Part shown: one piece after another, positions 46,966-55,831 of the stretch
Layout: each line of letters opens with the position of its first letter
Numbering within the stretch: the first letter of the stretch is position 1
Assembly: GCA_016722945.1 (NCBI GenBank)
Contig: JAEQMT010000059.1
Coordinates: 372,001 to 436,000, forward strand
Direction: 5' to 3'
DNA: 64,000 bases
Source of the DNA: Desulfofustis sp. PB-SRB1
Lineage (GTDB): Bacteria > Desulfobacterota > Desulfobulbia > Desulfobulbales > Desulfocapsaceae
Program-made: the position numbers and the translations under genes
The notes under the pieces: generated by a model
Told to the model about the DNA's origin: nothing
The model's input: only the letters and a program-made list of their open reading frames with translations
Database searches by the model: none

Positions 46966-47246
46966 CACTATAAATGATGCTTTCGTAAAAACCCATATTC
47001 CAGTCATAACGGAGCTGACCTGACATTCATAATTAATTGAAATCACTGGATTCCCGCTTTCGCGGGAATGACGTTAGCGAGCAATTTTGAGGTTTTTACG
47101 AGTTCATCATAAATGATACTCTGGTAAAAACCCTTTTGTCCATTACCCAGAATAGGATTCGGCATTCATAATTAATCTTAAACTATTTGATTCCGGCTTT
47201 CGCGGGACTGATGCTAGAAAGCAATTTGAGGGTTTTTTACGACGCT
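46966..47246. repeat. Tandem pair of ~140-bp REP-like elements
   Basis: Two imperfect copies lie head to tail (46966-47104 and 47105-47246) within a 713-base gene-free stretch. Shared blocks include TAAATGAT, GTAAAAACCC, CATTCATAATTAAT, GATTC, GCTTTCGCGGGA and GCAATTTGAGG, closing with TTTTTACGA. The first copy holds a perfect hairpin, ATTCCCGC-TTTC-GCGGGAAT (47050-47069); the second has substitutions in the arm. Similar TTCCCGC-type repeats are common in deltaproteobacterial genomes. It probably also contains the livG promoter region. Confidence 0.7.
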
Positions 47247-47279
47247 ATCATGGATAAAGCCGTGGTCAGTGCGAGATAA

Positions 47280-48053
47280 ATGGCGCATCTTGAAATTCGA
47301 GAGGTCACCGTTCGTTTCGGGGGGTTGACCGCCTTATCGAATCTGGGCTTTCAGCTGGCCGATGGTGAAATCCTCGGTCTGATCGGTCCCAACGGGGCCG
47401 GCAAGACCACGATTTTCAACGTGCTCACCGGGGTGTATCGGGTTACTTCGGGAGATGTGCTGTTTAACGGCGAATCGATCCTGGGGAAGCGTCCCCATCA
47501 GATTCTCAAGCGGGGCATCTCGCGAACCTTTCAGAATATCCGGCTGTTCAGCAAGATGACCGCCCTGGAGAACGCCATGGTGGCCAGACATTGCCGGTCA
47601 CGCGCCGGCGTTGTCGGCGCCATTCTGCGCTCGCCCGCCCAGAAGCGCGAAGAGCATGAATTGCAGGAACGGGCCTATGAGGCGTTGAAATTTATGGGGG
47701 TGGCCGCCTATGCCGATACAGTGGCGGCCAACTTACCCTATGGTCTGCAGCGGCGCCTGGAAATTGCCCGGGCGCTGGCCTCGGAGCCGCGGGTTCTGCT
47801 GCTCGATGAACCGGCCGCCGGGATGAATCCGGCTGAGACAGCGGCATTGATGGAGGACATCGGGCGTATTTCTTCACGTGGTATCGATGTGCTGCTGGTT
47901 GAGCACGATATGAAGGTGATCATGGGAGTGTGTCACCGCATTGTCTGCGTCGATCATGGCGAGAAAATTGCCGAGGGCAATCCGGCGCAGATTCAATCCG
48001 ACCCAAAGGTCATCGAGGCCTATCTGGGTAAACCCGTCGAACAACAGGCGTAA
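47280..48053 (+). CDS. livG: Branched-chain amino-acid ABC transporter ATPase LivG
   Basis: 257 residues. Walker A is GPNGAGKTT, the signature is replaced by the LivG-typical LPYGLQRRLEIARAL, and Walker B is RVLLLDEPAAGMNPAE. EHDMKVIMGVCHRIVCVDHGEKIAEG is the H-loop region. It energises uptake of Leu/Ile/Val or similar compounds. It is the first gene of a five-gene plus-strand operon, in the order G-J-H-M-F; placing an ATPase first is unusual. The start codon has only a weak ribosome-binding site. Confidence 0.92.
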   Translation: MAHLEIREVTVRFGGLTALSNLGFQLADGEILGLIGPNGAGKTTIFNVLTGVYRVTSGDVLFNGESILGKRPHQILKRGISRTFQNIRLFSKMTALENAMVARHCRSRAGVVGAILRSPAQKREEHELQERAYEALKFMGVAAYADTVAANLPYGLQRRLEIARALASEPRVLLLDEPAAGMNPAETAALMEDIGRISSRGIDVLLVEHDMKVIMGVCHRIVCVDHGEKIAEGNPAQIQSDPKVIEAYLGKPVEQQA

Positions 48054-48066
48054 AAGGAGACATGTC

Positions 48067-49203
48067 ATGAAAAAAATGAAACGCAGTGTTGGTGTGGTGG
48101 CGGTTCTGGCCGTTGCCCTGATGAGCGGCGCCGCTACCGCCGAAACCCTCAAAATCGGGATGATGGGACCGCTTACCGGGCCGTATGCGGCGGACGGCAA
48201 CGACATCGCCAATGGCGTCCGGGTGGCCATCGAGGTAATCAACGAAGCGGGGGGCATCGAAGGATTTGACACCATCGAACTGATTACCCAGGACACTGCC
48301 TGCGATCCGAAGCAGGCCGTGGCCGCCGCCAACAATCTGATCAACGATGAGGTGGTCGGTGTGGTGGGCGCCTACTGCTCGTCTTCTACCATTCCCGCCT
48401 CCGAGACCCTGGCCGAAGAAGATATTCTTATGCTGACCCCGGCCTCCACCAACGAGATGGTCACCGATCGCGGCTTGCCTTACATGTTCAGGGTCTGCGG
48501 CCGTGACGACGATCAGGCGCCGGCGGCGGTGCGCTTTATGAAAGAGGCCCTTGGCGCAAAAACGGTATTTATCGTCGATGATAAGACCACCTACTCGCAG
48601 GGATTGGCCGACGGCGTTGCCGCATCAAGCAAGGAAATGGGGCTTGAAGTGCTTGCTCACGAGCATGTCAACCAGGGCGACAAGGACTTTTCGGCGATAC
48701 TCACCAAGGCCAAGGCGGCCGCTCCCGATGTGCTCTATATGAGCCTGCAGAATCACTCTTCCGGTTCGCTGATGGCAATTCAGGCCAATCGCATGGGACT
48801 TGACGCCGCCATTCTCTCCCAGGATGCGATGTTTCACCCCAACTTTATCAATGTCGCCAAAGAGGCCGCCGAAGGCGTCTATGTAACCTTTGGCTACACC
48901 GATGAAAGTACCGAGGCCTACAAGCAGTTTGCCGATAAATTCTCCGCCCAGTACGGCGACATCGGCGCCTATGCGATCTATGCCTACGATGCCGCCACCG
49001 TGCTATTAAACGGGATCAAGCAGGCCGGCTCCACCGATCCGGCGAAGATCAAAGAGGCGATTATGGCTATGGATTTTCAGGGCGCCTCCAAGCAGATCAA
49101 GTTCAATGAGAAGGGCGATTCCGGCTCCTCCTATATCGCTTTCAAGATCGAGAACGGCGAATATCGCCCCTACTGGCATCCGGAAACGGGTTACTACCAG
49201 TAG
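48067..49203 (+). CDS. livJ: Periplasmic branched-chain amino-acid binding protein LivJ/LivK
   Basis: 378 residues from the ATG at 48067, preceded by AAAAGGAGA. A signal peptide covers about residues 1-26 (MKKMKRSVGVVAVLAVALMS, cleavage after TAxA). The mature part is a type I periplasmic binding protein: TLKIGMMGPLTGPYAADGND, DTACDPKQAVAAANNLI, VVGAYCSSSTIPAS and a C-terminal YAYDAATVLLNGIKQAG. It would deliver the substrate to LivHM. The start is 13 bases after livG; 155 bases separate it from livH. Confidence 0.92.
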   Translation: MKKMKRSVGVVAVLAVALMSGAATAETLKIGMMGPLTGPYAADGNDIANGVRVAIEVINEAGGIEGFDTIELITQDTACDPKQAVAAANNLINDEVVGVVGAYCSSSTIPASETLAEEDILMLTPASTNEMVTDRGLPYMFRVCGRDDDQAPAAVRFMKEALGAKTVFIVDDKTTYSQGLADGVAASSKEMGLEVLAHEHVNQGDKDFSAILTKAKAAAPDVLYMSLQNHSSGSLMAIQANRMGLDAAILSQDAMFHPNFINVAKEAAEGVYVTFGYTDESTEAYKQFADKFSAQYGDIGAYAIYAYDAATVLLNGIKQAGSTDPAKIKEAIMAMDFQGASKQIKFNEKGDSGSSYIAFKIENGEYRPYWHPETGYYQ

Positions 49204-49358
49204 TTGAACGCCTTGTAATCCAGCTGTACCACCCATCGGGGGCCAAGCCTGGGGCTGTCTCCGATGGGTAGGGCACGCCGCCCGGCAACGGCAGCCGCCG
49301 CGAGCGGATCGCACCGCGAGCCCCTTAACCAAACCCAACAGCCACCACCGGTGTCTCT

Positions 49359-50270
49359 ATGGAAGTATTTATCCAGCAGTGTATCAACGCCCTCACTCTG
49401 GGCGGCCTCTATGCCCTGATCGCTCTGGGCTACACCATGGTGTACGGGGTCATTCAGCTGATCAACTTCGCCCATGGCGAATTTTTTGCCGCCGGCGGTT
49501 ATATCGGTGTGCTGTTGCTCGGAGTCATGACGGCTATGGGGTTGATGGAGAGCGCCCCGTGGATGTGTCTCGGCGTATCGCTGCTGCTCACCATGCTCTA
49601 TTGCGCCTTTCTTGCCATGGGAGTGGAGCGCATTGCCTACAAGCCGCTGCGCAAGCAGACCAGGCTGGCGGCGCTGATTTCGGCCCTGGGCATGTCGATT
49701 TTTCTCTCCAACGGGATGATGCTGGCCCGCGGCCCGCTGGATCAGCCATATCCGCTTGAATATTCAAGCGGTGGATTCGAATTTGGTCTGATCACCATCA
49801 ACAATCTGCAGATCGTTATCTGGGTGCTCACCGCGGTTCTGCTGGTGGCCCTTAACCTGCTCGTGTTTCGCAGCCGTATCGGTATGGCCATGCGGGCGGT
49901 GGCCCAGGATAAGGTGATGTCGGCGCTGGTGGCGATCAACACCAACAGGATTATCGCCCTCACCTTTGCCATCGGCGCCGGTCTGGCCGCCGCCGCCGGC
50001 ATCATGGTGGGGCTCTATTACGGCTCGGTGCGTTACGATATGGGCTTTGTCCCCGGTATCAAGGCCTTTGCCGCGGCAGTGCTGGGCGGCATCGGCAACA
50101 TCACCGGGGCGATGATCGGCGGCCTGATTATCGGCGCCGTGGAGGTTTTCGGCGCCGCCTATATTTCCGGAGAGTATAAAGATGTCTTTGCCTTTATCAT
50201 CCTTATTGCCGTGCTCTATTTCAAGCCCACCGGCATCATGGGCGAAAACATTGATGATACGCGGGTATAG
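49359..50270 (+). CDS. livH: Branched-chain amino-acid permease LivH
   Basis: 303-residue inner-membrane permease with about eight helices. The family motifs are NALTLGGLYALIALGYTMVYGVIQLINFAHGE at the N-terminus (positions 8-39) and GGIGNITGAMIGGLIIG near residue 245. It forms the channel with LivM. The 155 bases upstream contain no gene. Confidence 0.93.
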   Translation: MEVFIQQCINALTLGGLYALIALGYTMVYGVIQLINFAHGEFFAAGGYIGVLLLGVMTAMGLMESAPWMCLGVSLLLTMLYCAFLAMGVERIAYKPLRKQTRLAALISALGMSIFLSNGMMLARGPLDQPYPLEYSSGGFEFGLITINNLQIVIWVLTAVLLVALNLLVFRSRIGMAMRAVAQDKVMSALVAINTNRIIALTFAIGAGLAAAAGIMVGLYYGSVRYDMGFVPGIKAFAAAVLGGIGNITGAMIGGLIIGAVEVFGAAYISGEYKDVFAFIILIAVLYFKPTGIMGENIDDTRV

Positions 50271-50323
50271 TATGTTGTGTTCAGATATTCCGGCGCCACT
50301 TCAGTGCTGATAACCAGCTCATC

Positions 50324-51550
50324 ATGATCCGCGAGTTACGGAAAATCTGGAAGTCGTGCTTCATCGGCCTGCTCTGGTTTCTCGCTCTGCTGTGGCCGAT
50401 GACCGGTATCAACAGCGACGGTACCCTCACCTTTGCCAGACCGCTGGAGATCTGGCTGATCGTGGTGGTCGCCGCGGTGGTTATCATGCTCATCTACAGT
50501 GCCAACAAAAGCGGCATGCTGGCGCCGTTTACCCGTCCGGTGCAGACGGCGGCGGGCGGCCTTGCCGGGCAGGCGGCACGGCTGCCGATCTGGGTGTGGC
50601 TGTTGGTGGCGCTGGGGCTGGCGATGTTTTATCCGGTTATTTTCACTTCACGTCCGGCCCATGACGTGGCCATCAACGTACTTATCTATATCTCCCTGGG
50701 TCTCGGTCTCAATATTGTTATCGGCCTGGCCGGCATGCTCGATCTGGGCTATATCGCCTTTTACGGGGTGGGGGCCTACACCTACGCCCTGCTCAACGTC
50801 TATCTCGGGTTCAGTTTCTGGACGGCACTGCCGTTTGCGGCCCTGTTCGCGGCTATCGCCGGTTGCATCATCGGCTATCCCACCCTGCGCATGCGGGGTG
50901 ATTACCTTGCTATTGTCACCCTTGCCTTTGGTGAAATCGTCCGGCTCATTCTCAATAACTGGATGGAGTTGACCAATGGCCCTAACGGGGTACTGGGAAT
51001 CGACCGGCCCACCATGCTGGTGCCCACCTTTGATGACGGATTCGGTTTTGAGGTGATCTCCCTGCGTAAGCTCTACATGCTCTACTATGTCGCGCTGGCC
51101 CTGGCGGTGTTCACCATGTTGTGCGTCTATCGCCTCAACTACTCACGTATCGGTCGCGCCTGGGAGGCGATCCGCGAGGATGAGACGGCGGCCGAACTGA
51201 TGGGGGTCAACACCTTCCTGCTCAAACTGCTGGCCTATGCCATGGGGGCAGTGTTCGCCGGCCTGGCGGGAGCGTTCTTTGCCGGGCGCATGAAGTTCGT
51301 TTCACCGGAGAGCTTCACCTTCCTGGAATCGGCCATGGTGCTATGCATGGTGGTGCTGGGCGGGATGGCGTCGATTCCCGGAATTATTTTAGGCGCCGCC
51401 GCGCTGGTGTTGATGCAGGAGTGGTTTCGCGAGTTCGAGACCTATCGGATGCTTGTTTTTGGCGGCTGCATGGTGCTGATGATGCTGTTTCGTCCGGCCG
51501 GCCTCATTCCCGCCCGGCGCATGGGGCGACGTTCCGAGGACGATGAATAA
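50324..51550 (+). CDS. livM: Branched-chain amino-acid permease LivM
   Basis: 408 residues. The N-terminal ~100 residues hold extra hydrophobic segments typical of long LivM proteins. The core has INVLIYISLGLGLNIVIGLAGMLDLGYIAFYGVGAY, MRGDYLAIVTLAFGEIVRLIL, and WEAIREDETAAELMGVNTF, which faces the ATPase. The stop overlaps the livF start (TAATG). Confidence 0.93.
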   Translation: MIRELRKIWKSCFIGLLWFLALLWPMTGINSDGTLTFARPLEIWLIVVVAAVVIMLIYSANKSGMLAPFTRPVQTAAGGLAGQAARLPIWVWLLVALGLAMFYPVIFTSRPAHDVAINVLIYISLGLGLNIVIGLAGMLDLGYIAFYGVGAYTYALLNVYLGFSFWTALPFAALFAAIAGCIIGYPTLRMRGDYLAIVTLAFGEIVRLILNNWMELTNGPNGVLGIDRPTMLVPTFDDGFGFEVISLRKLYMLYYVALALAVFTMLCVYRLNYSRIGRAWEAIREDETAAELMGVNTFLLKLLAYAMGAVFAGLAGAFFAGRMKFVSPESFTFLESAMVLCMVVLGGMASIPGIILGAAALVLMQEWFREFETYRMLVFGGCMVLMMLFRPAGLIPARRMGRRSEDDE

Positions 51551-52269
51551 TGGCTGAGCCGATCCTTGAACTAGTTGAGGTGAGCGCTTCCTACGGCAAA
51601 ATCAAGGCGCTCAAGGAAATCAGCCTGAAGGTCTATCCCGGTGAGATCGTTGCCATGATCGGCGCCAACGGGGCGGGCAAATCCACCACGCTGATGGCCA
51701 TCTGCGGGATTGTTCCGGTGCAGGCCGGAACCATTGTCTATGCCGGCACTCCGATAACGACCATAAGTGCCGAGCGGCTACCGGTGATGGGACTCTGCCA
51801 GGTTCCGGAAGGCCGCCGCATCTTCCCGCGCCTCAGCGTCAAGGAAAACCTGATTCTGGGCGGCTTCTATCGCACCGACAAGAGTGCTATCGATGCTGAT
51901 ATCGAGCGCGTCTTTTCCTATTTTCCGGTACTCAAGGAGCGGTTAAACCAGCAGGGCGGCACCCTGTCCGGCGGCGAACAGCAGATTCTCGCCATCGGCC
52001 GCGCCCTGATGTCACGCCCCAAGCTGCTGCTGCTGGACGAGCCCTCTCTGGGGCTTGCCCCCATGATCGTCCAGAAGATTTTTGATATTATTAGTGAAAT
52101 TAATACCCAGGAAGGGGTCACCATCCTGCTTGTGGAGCAAAACGCCAATCTTGCCCTGCAGGCCAGCAGTCGGGGCTACGTGCTGGAAACCGGGGCCGTC
52201 ACCATGGCCGATACGGCCGACGCCCTGCTCGCCAACCCCAAGATCCGCGCCGCCTATCTGGGTGAGTAG
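51550..52269 (+). CDS. livF: Branched-chain amino-acid ABC transporter ATPase LivF
   Basis: 239 residues. Walker A is GANGAGKST, the signature GGTLSGGEQQILAIGRALM is present, and Walker B is KLLLLDEPSLGLAP. CQVPEGRRIFPRLSVKENL is the LivF-specific Q-loop segment. It ends the livGJHMF operon; no terminator hairpin is evident in the following 190 bases. Confidence 0.93.
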   Translation: MAEPILELVEVSASYGKIKALKEISLKVYPGEIVAMIGANGAGKSTTLMAICGIVPVQAGTIVYAGTPITTISAERLPVMGLCQVPEGRRIFPRLSVKENLILGGFYRTDKSAIDADIERVFSYFPVLKERLNQQGGTLSGGEQQILAIGRALMSRPKLLLLDEPSLGLAPMIVQKIFDIISEINTQEGVTILLVEQNANLALQASSRGYVLETGAVTMADTADALLANPKIRAAYLGE

Positions 52270-52460
52270 AGAGCAATAGACAGAAGTAACCCTCTGTTGC
52301 TGGTCATTGCTCCGGTGTCTCAATAGTGAAGTCATCCCGCATAACGGACAAGTGGATGTCTAAAGTAGCTTTTGACTTGATTCTTATTAGGTGGCCCGAT
52401 CCTGCCGTATAGAGTACAAGTGGTCAAGAATCCATCAATACGAAAGAGGCAAGAAAAATT

Positions 52461-53318
52461 ATGTGTAGATTCGTTGCTTATCTGGGTCAACCGATGTCGG
52501 CCGACAAGCTCTTGGTAACATCTAGAAATTCACTGTTGCATCAGAGTATGAATGCGCTGGAAGCCGCGATGACTGTAAACGGGGACGGGTTCGGTTTTGG
52601 CTGGTACGATAAAACCATCAGGGAAGAACCCGCCCTGTTTCGGTCTATTCGTCCTGCCTGGAATGATGAAAACCTGTTACACATTGCCGCCATGATACGG
52701 TCAAAATGTTTCGTGGGTCACATCCGTGCGGCAAGCAACGGGAGTGTGTCCATCGCCAACTGCCACCCGTTTCAGTTTCAAAAGTTTCTCATGATGCAAA
52801 ATGGCGGTATCGAGGATTTTGAACTCATCAAGAAACAACTAGTTCACCGCCTTGATGAAGAGACCTTTCTCTGGGTCAAAGGACAAACCGATACCCAGTA
52901 CATTTTCGCCCTGTTCATGACCATTGCCAAAGAGTGTAACAAGGATCGAGATTTGACCCTCGATGATATGGCACGATGTTTTCGTCTCACCTTTGAGCAG
53001 ATTGAAGAGATGAAGAAAAAGGTGAACAGTTTTACCCCCTCGGTATACAATCTGGTGATCACCGATGGCGAGCAGATGGCCGCGACCCGCTATTCCACCC
53101 GGCCGGACAAGCAGACGCGTTCCTTGCACCTGGCCCGGGCCTCGGACTTTGATATGGACGGCGAGGGGTATTTACATTTTAAGAAAACGGAAGCCAATAC
53201 ATCGGTATTGATTTCATCAGAGGTGCTCTTTGATAAAGGGGCGGTGTGGAAGGATGTCCCGGAAGGGTGCTGTATTCTCGTTGACAAAGATTTACAGGTG
53301 AAAGTCATTGAGCTTTGA
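52461..53318 (+). CDS. Class II glutamine amidotransferase (YafJ/EgtC type)
   Basis: 285 residues. The N-terminal Cys2 (MCRFVAYLGQP) is the nucleophile after Met removal. DGFGFGWYD, GHIRAAS and ANCHPFQF complete the Ntn-hydrolase glutaminase fold. The target that receives the ammonia is unknown; there is no second catalytic domain. GAGGCAAG lies ten bases upstream. It is isolated, with no operon partner. Confidence 0.85.
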   Translation: MCRFVAYLGQPMSADKLLVTSRNSLLHQSMNALEAAMTVNGDGFGFGWYDKTIREEPALFRSIRPAWNDENLLHIAAMIRSKCFVGHIRAASNGSVSIANCHPFQFQKFLMMQNGGIEDFELIKKQLVHRLDEETFLWVKGQTDTQYIFALFMTIAKECNKDRDLTLDDMARCFRLTFEQIEEMKKKVNSFTPSVYNLVITDGEQMAATRYSTRPDKQTRSLHLARASDFDMDGEGYLHFKKTEANTSVLISSEVLFDKGAVWKDVPEGCCILVDKDLQVKVIEL

Positions 53319-53728
53319 GGTGATAACTACCCCCCCCTGAGCGGTGCGTAAGGATGGATCTTTGTTGGAGTCGCTTGAATTGCCGCGCCTTCTTGCACCT
53401 GAACCACTCCGGCTGGAGCGGCAGGTAGGACAAACGTCTACTAATTAATTCTCATCATGGCCACTCTCCCGACGAAGCATGAGCGCTTTGACGGGGGATA
53501 TGCGTTGTTCGCCAGGGAGAAATTCAGCGCATCGTGAAAAAATCTCTTTGCCCACCCTCGCTCCTTTTTGGAAAATGTTAGTACCGGAGGTGATGCGGCC
53601 GGCGGTAACACTTTCCTTTCAGCTTGATTGTGGACGAGCACTCTCATGTTTAAAGTGAGCCTTGAAACATGAGGATTTTCGCTCAAGGCCCACCACATCC
53701 CATGAAATGACCCATAAGGAGGGTAGCT
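53319..53728. other. Gene-free spacer
   Basis: These 410 bases hold no supported gene, repeat or terminator. A minus-strand frame at 53441-53698 shows no protein-like conservation. The promoter of the following three-gene operon should lie near the right end; AAGGAGGG precedes its first ATG. Confidence 0.45.
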
Positions 53729-54904
53729 ATGTCGACAAGCCCGATGCAGTATCTTGATAAAGCGATGGAAAAGGTCCGCGATCTGGGCCTGCTTCCCGAT
53801 GCAGGCGACAGCCGGAGGGATCCGATGGTTGCCCTGCTCAATCAGCTCACCGGGATCGACGAGGATCGGGTGATTGCCATCAGCAGAACCCTGAGCCAGG
53901 CATCTTTTTTCAACGATGTGGTCAGGGAACAGGTCCAGGCGATGGACATCAGCAACCGTTACGAAGACATCACCAATTCCTTCAACTCAATCCGGGATGA
54001 CGCCAAGAACATGGTTGATCAACTCGACGACGGGAAGATCACCACCTTTGAACGGATATCCAACATCTGGATGAAGGCTACCCGGGGAGACATTGCCGAT
54101 CGCTTCGACGAAATCAAGGAGACCTATCTTGAGGTGACCGATGCCACCCAGGAACAGATCCAGCGTGAACAGGCGATCCTTGACGCCTATCAAGATTTCA
54201 GGGGCGCCCTGAAAGAGTCCGAGATTGCCGCCCTTGAGCTCTTAAAACAGGCGCAACAACTGCTTGAGGCCGCCCAGACAGAGGTCCAACAGGCGATGAA
54301 AGCGGTCGAGGGTTTTCAGGGCAAAGACGCGGCCGAGCGGGCCCGCCTGGAGATGGCCCGCGACGAAGCGGTTCGTGCCTTGCAGGCCGTTGAGAAAAAA
54401 TACCAGCTGGCAAAGGATCTCTCCGATAATTTGACCATAAGTTACAACACCTCCGAAGTGGTAATGGCCCGCCTGCTGCAGACCACCAATACCAAAGAAC
54501 GGGTCTACTCTCAGGCGGTTACCTTCTTTACCACCAATGAGACGGTGCTGACCGCACTGACCGCGTCGTTTACCGGTATGTTCGGCCTGCACGAGAGCAC
54601 CCAGACGGTTGAGGCCATGAAGGAGGGCGTGAGCCAGTCCCTGGAGGTGCTTGCCGAGGTAGGAGGCGAAATTCAGGAGGCCGCCGTACGCGCCGGCTAT
54701 GGACCAACCATTCGTGCCGATGCGGTGAAGAAACTGGTGGATTCGGTGGTGAGCTTTCAGGAAAAATCCCGCGAGATTATCGAAGAGATGCGGGTCCAGA
54801 GCACCGCCAACGCCAATGAGATCCGCGAAGCGGTTGAGGACGGCAAACGGCGTATGGCCCGGCTGGCTGAAAGCGGCGAGGCGCTCGCCGCGGAAATGGC
54901 ATGA
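53729..54904 (+). CDS. Coiled-coil protein, TelA-like, first gene of a three-gene operon
   Basis: 391 residues, soluble and almost entirely helical. Long heptad-rich stretches (about 95-240) precede a conserved block with VVMARLLQTTNTKERVYSQAVTFFTTNETVLTALTASF (about residues 244-281). That block resembles TelA/toxic-anion-resistance proteins and the often mis-named 'cell surface protein' family. There is no signal peptide. AAGGAGGGTAGCT precedes the start. The stop overlaps the next gene (ATGA), and all three genes appear to form one unit. Function unknown; a link to envelope stress is inferred from the family and neighbours. Confidence 0.65.
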   Translation: MSTSPMQYLDKAMEKVRDLGLLPDAGDSRRDPMVALLNQLTGIDEDRVIAISRTLSQASFFNDVVREQVQAMDISNRYEDITNSFNSIRDDAKNMVDQLDDGKITTFERISNIWMKATRGDIADRFDEIKETYLEVTDATQEQIQREQAILDAYQDFRGALKESEIAALELLKQAQQLLEAAQTEVQQAMKAVEGFQGKDAAERARLEMARDEAVRALQAVEKKYQLAKDLSDNLTISYNTSEVVMARLLQTTNTKERVYSQAVTFFTTNETVLTALTASFTGMFGLHESTQTVEAMKEGVSQSLEVLAEVGGEIQEAAVRAGYGPTIRADAVKKLVDSVVSFQEKSREIIEEMRVQSTANANEIREAVEDGKRRMARLAESGEALAAEMA

Positions 54905-55809
54905 GCGGCGCAAGCCGGACAGCTCAGAGCCGGCAGCCGCTGGACGAGGTGATGTTGGCCATGGATGTGGTCGACACCCTGCGCCACCAGGAGAAGGTTG
55001 TTGCCCGCGAACTCCTATCCGACACCCGGGATGAGGAACTCAAAAAGAAACTCAAACGGATTTATCAGGCACAGGGCATCGAAGTTTCCGAGCAGATCTT
55101 AGCAGAAGGGGTGCAGGCACTGCGCGAGGATCGCTTCAGTTATCGTCCGCCGCCACCTGGAATCAGCACCCGACTGGCTCGCATGTACGTCAGTCGGGGC
55201 CGCTGGTTGCCCTGGGCAGGCGGGCTTGTCGTGCTTTGTCTAGTCGTGGTATTCGCCTACCAGGTTATGGTTGCCAGGCCCCGCGCGGCGCTGCCCGATC
55301 AGCTGCAAAGCCGCTACGAACTGGTGTTGGCAAAGGCTGCGTCCGAGGCCGGCAAAAACGCCGTCGAAACCGTCTACAGCCAAGCTGAAAATGCCCTTAA
55401 GGCCAATGATACAGCAGCTATGCAGCAGGCTTTGAGCGCCTTTGATGAGCTTGCCCAGAGATTGGATACAAACTACATTTTGCGGATTGTCTCCCGCCCT
55501 GGTGAGCGTTCAGGGGTATGGCGCATTCCAGATATCAACAGTTCGGCGCGGAACTATTACATCATCGTTGAAGCGATCGACGACTCCGGTATCGCCCAGC
55601 AGGTAGCAATTACCAGTGAGGAGACCGGCGAAGTAGAGACGGTAGACAAATGGGGTATTCGTGTCGATGAGGCGACCTTCCAGGCAATTGCCGCCGACAA
55701 ACAGGATGACGGCATCATCCAGAACAATGTGTTCGGCCACAAAAAACGGGGCTACCTCAAGCCGCAATATCTGATGCCGACCCCAGGCGGTTTCATCACC
55801 TCCTGGTAA
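54901..55809 (+). CDS. DUF6384-like membrane protein
   Basis: 302 residues. A soluble N-terminal region (LDEVMLAMDVVDTLRHQEKVV and KLKRIYQAQGIEVSEQILAEGV) is followed by one membrane helix (about 103-122, WLPWAGGLVVLCLVVVFAYQ). A C-terminal extracytoplasmic domain starts with a helix and continues with beta strands (YYIIVEAIDDSGIAQQVAI). The pattern matches DUF6384 as I remember it. It is translationally coupled to the TelA-like gene, so the two probably form a complex at the membrane. Confidence 0.6.
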   Translation: MSGASRTAQSRQPLDEVMLAMDVVDTLRHQEKVVARELLSDTRDEELKKKLKRIYQAQGIEVSEQILAEGVQALREDRFSYRPPPPGISTRLARMYVSRGRWLPWAGGLVVLCLVVVFAYQVMVARPRAALPDQLQSRYELVLAKAASEAGKNAVETVYSQAENALKANDTAAMQQALSAFDELAQRLDTNYILRIVSRPGERSGVWRIPDINSSARNYYIIVEAIDDSGIAQQVAITSEETGEVETVDKWGIRVDEATFQAIAADKQDDGIIQNNVFGHKKRGYLKPQYLMPTPGGFITSW

Positions 55810-55831
55810 CCATCAAAACTGAGTGGTCACC

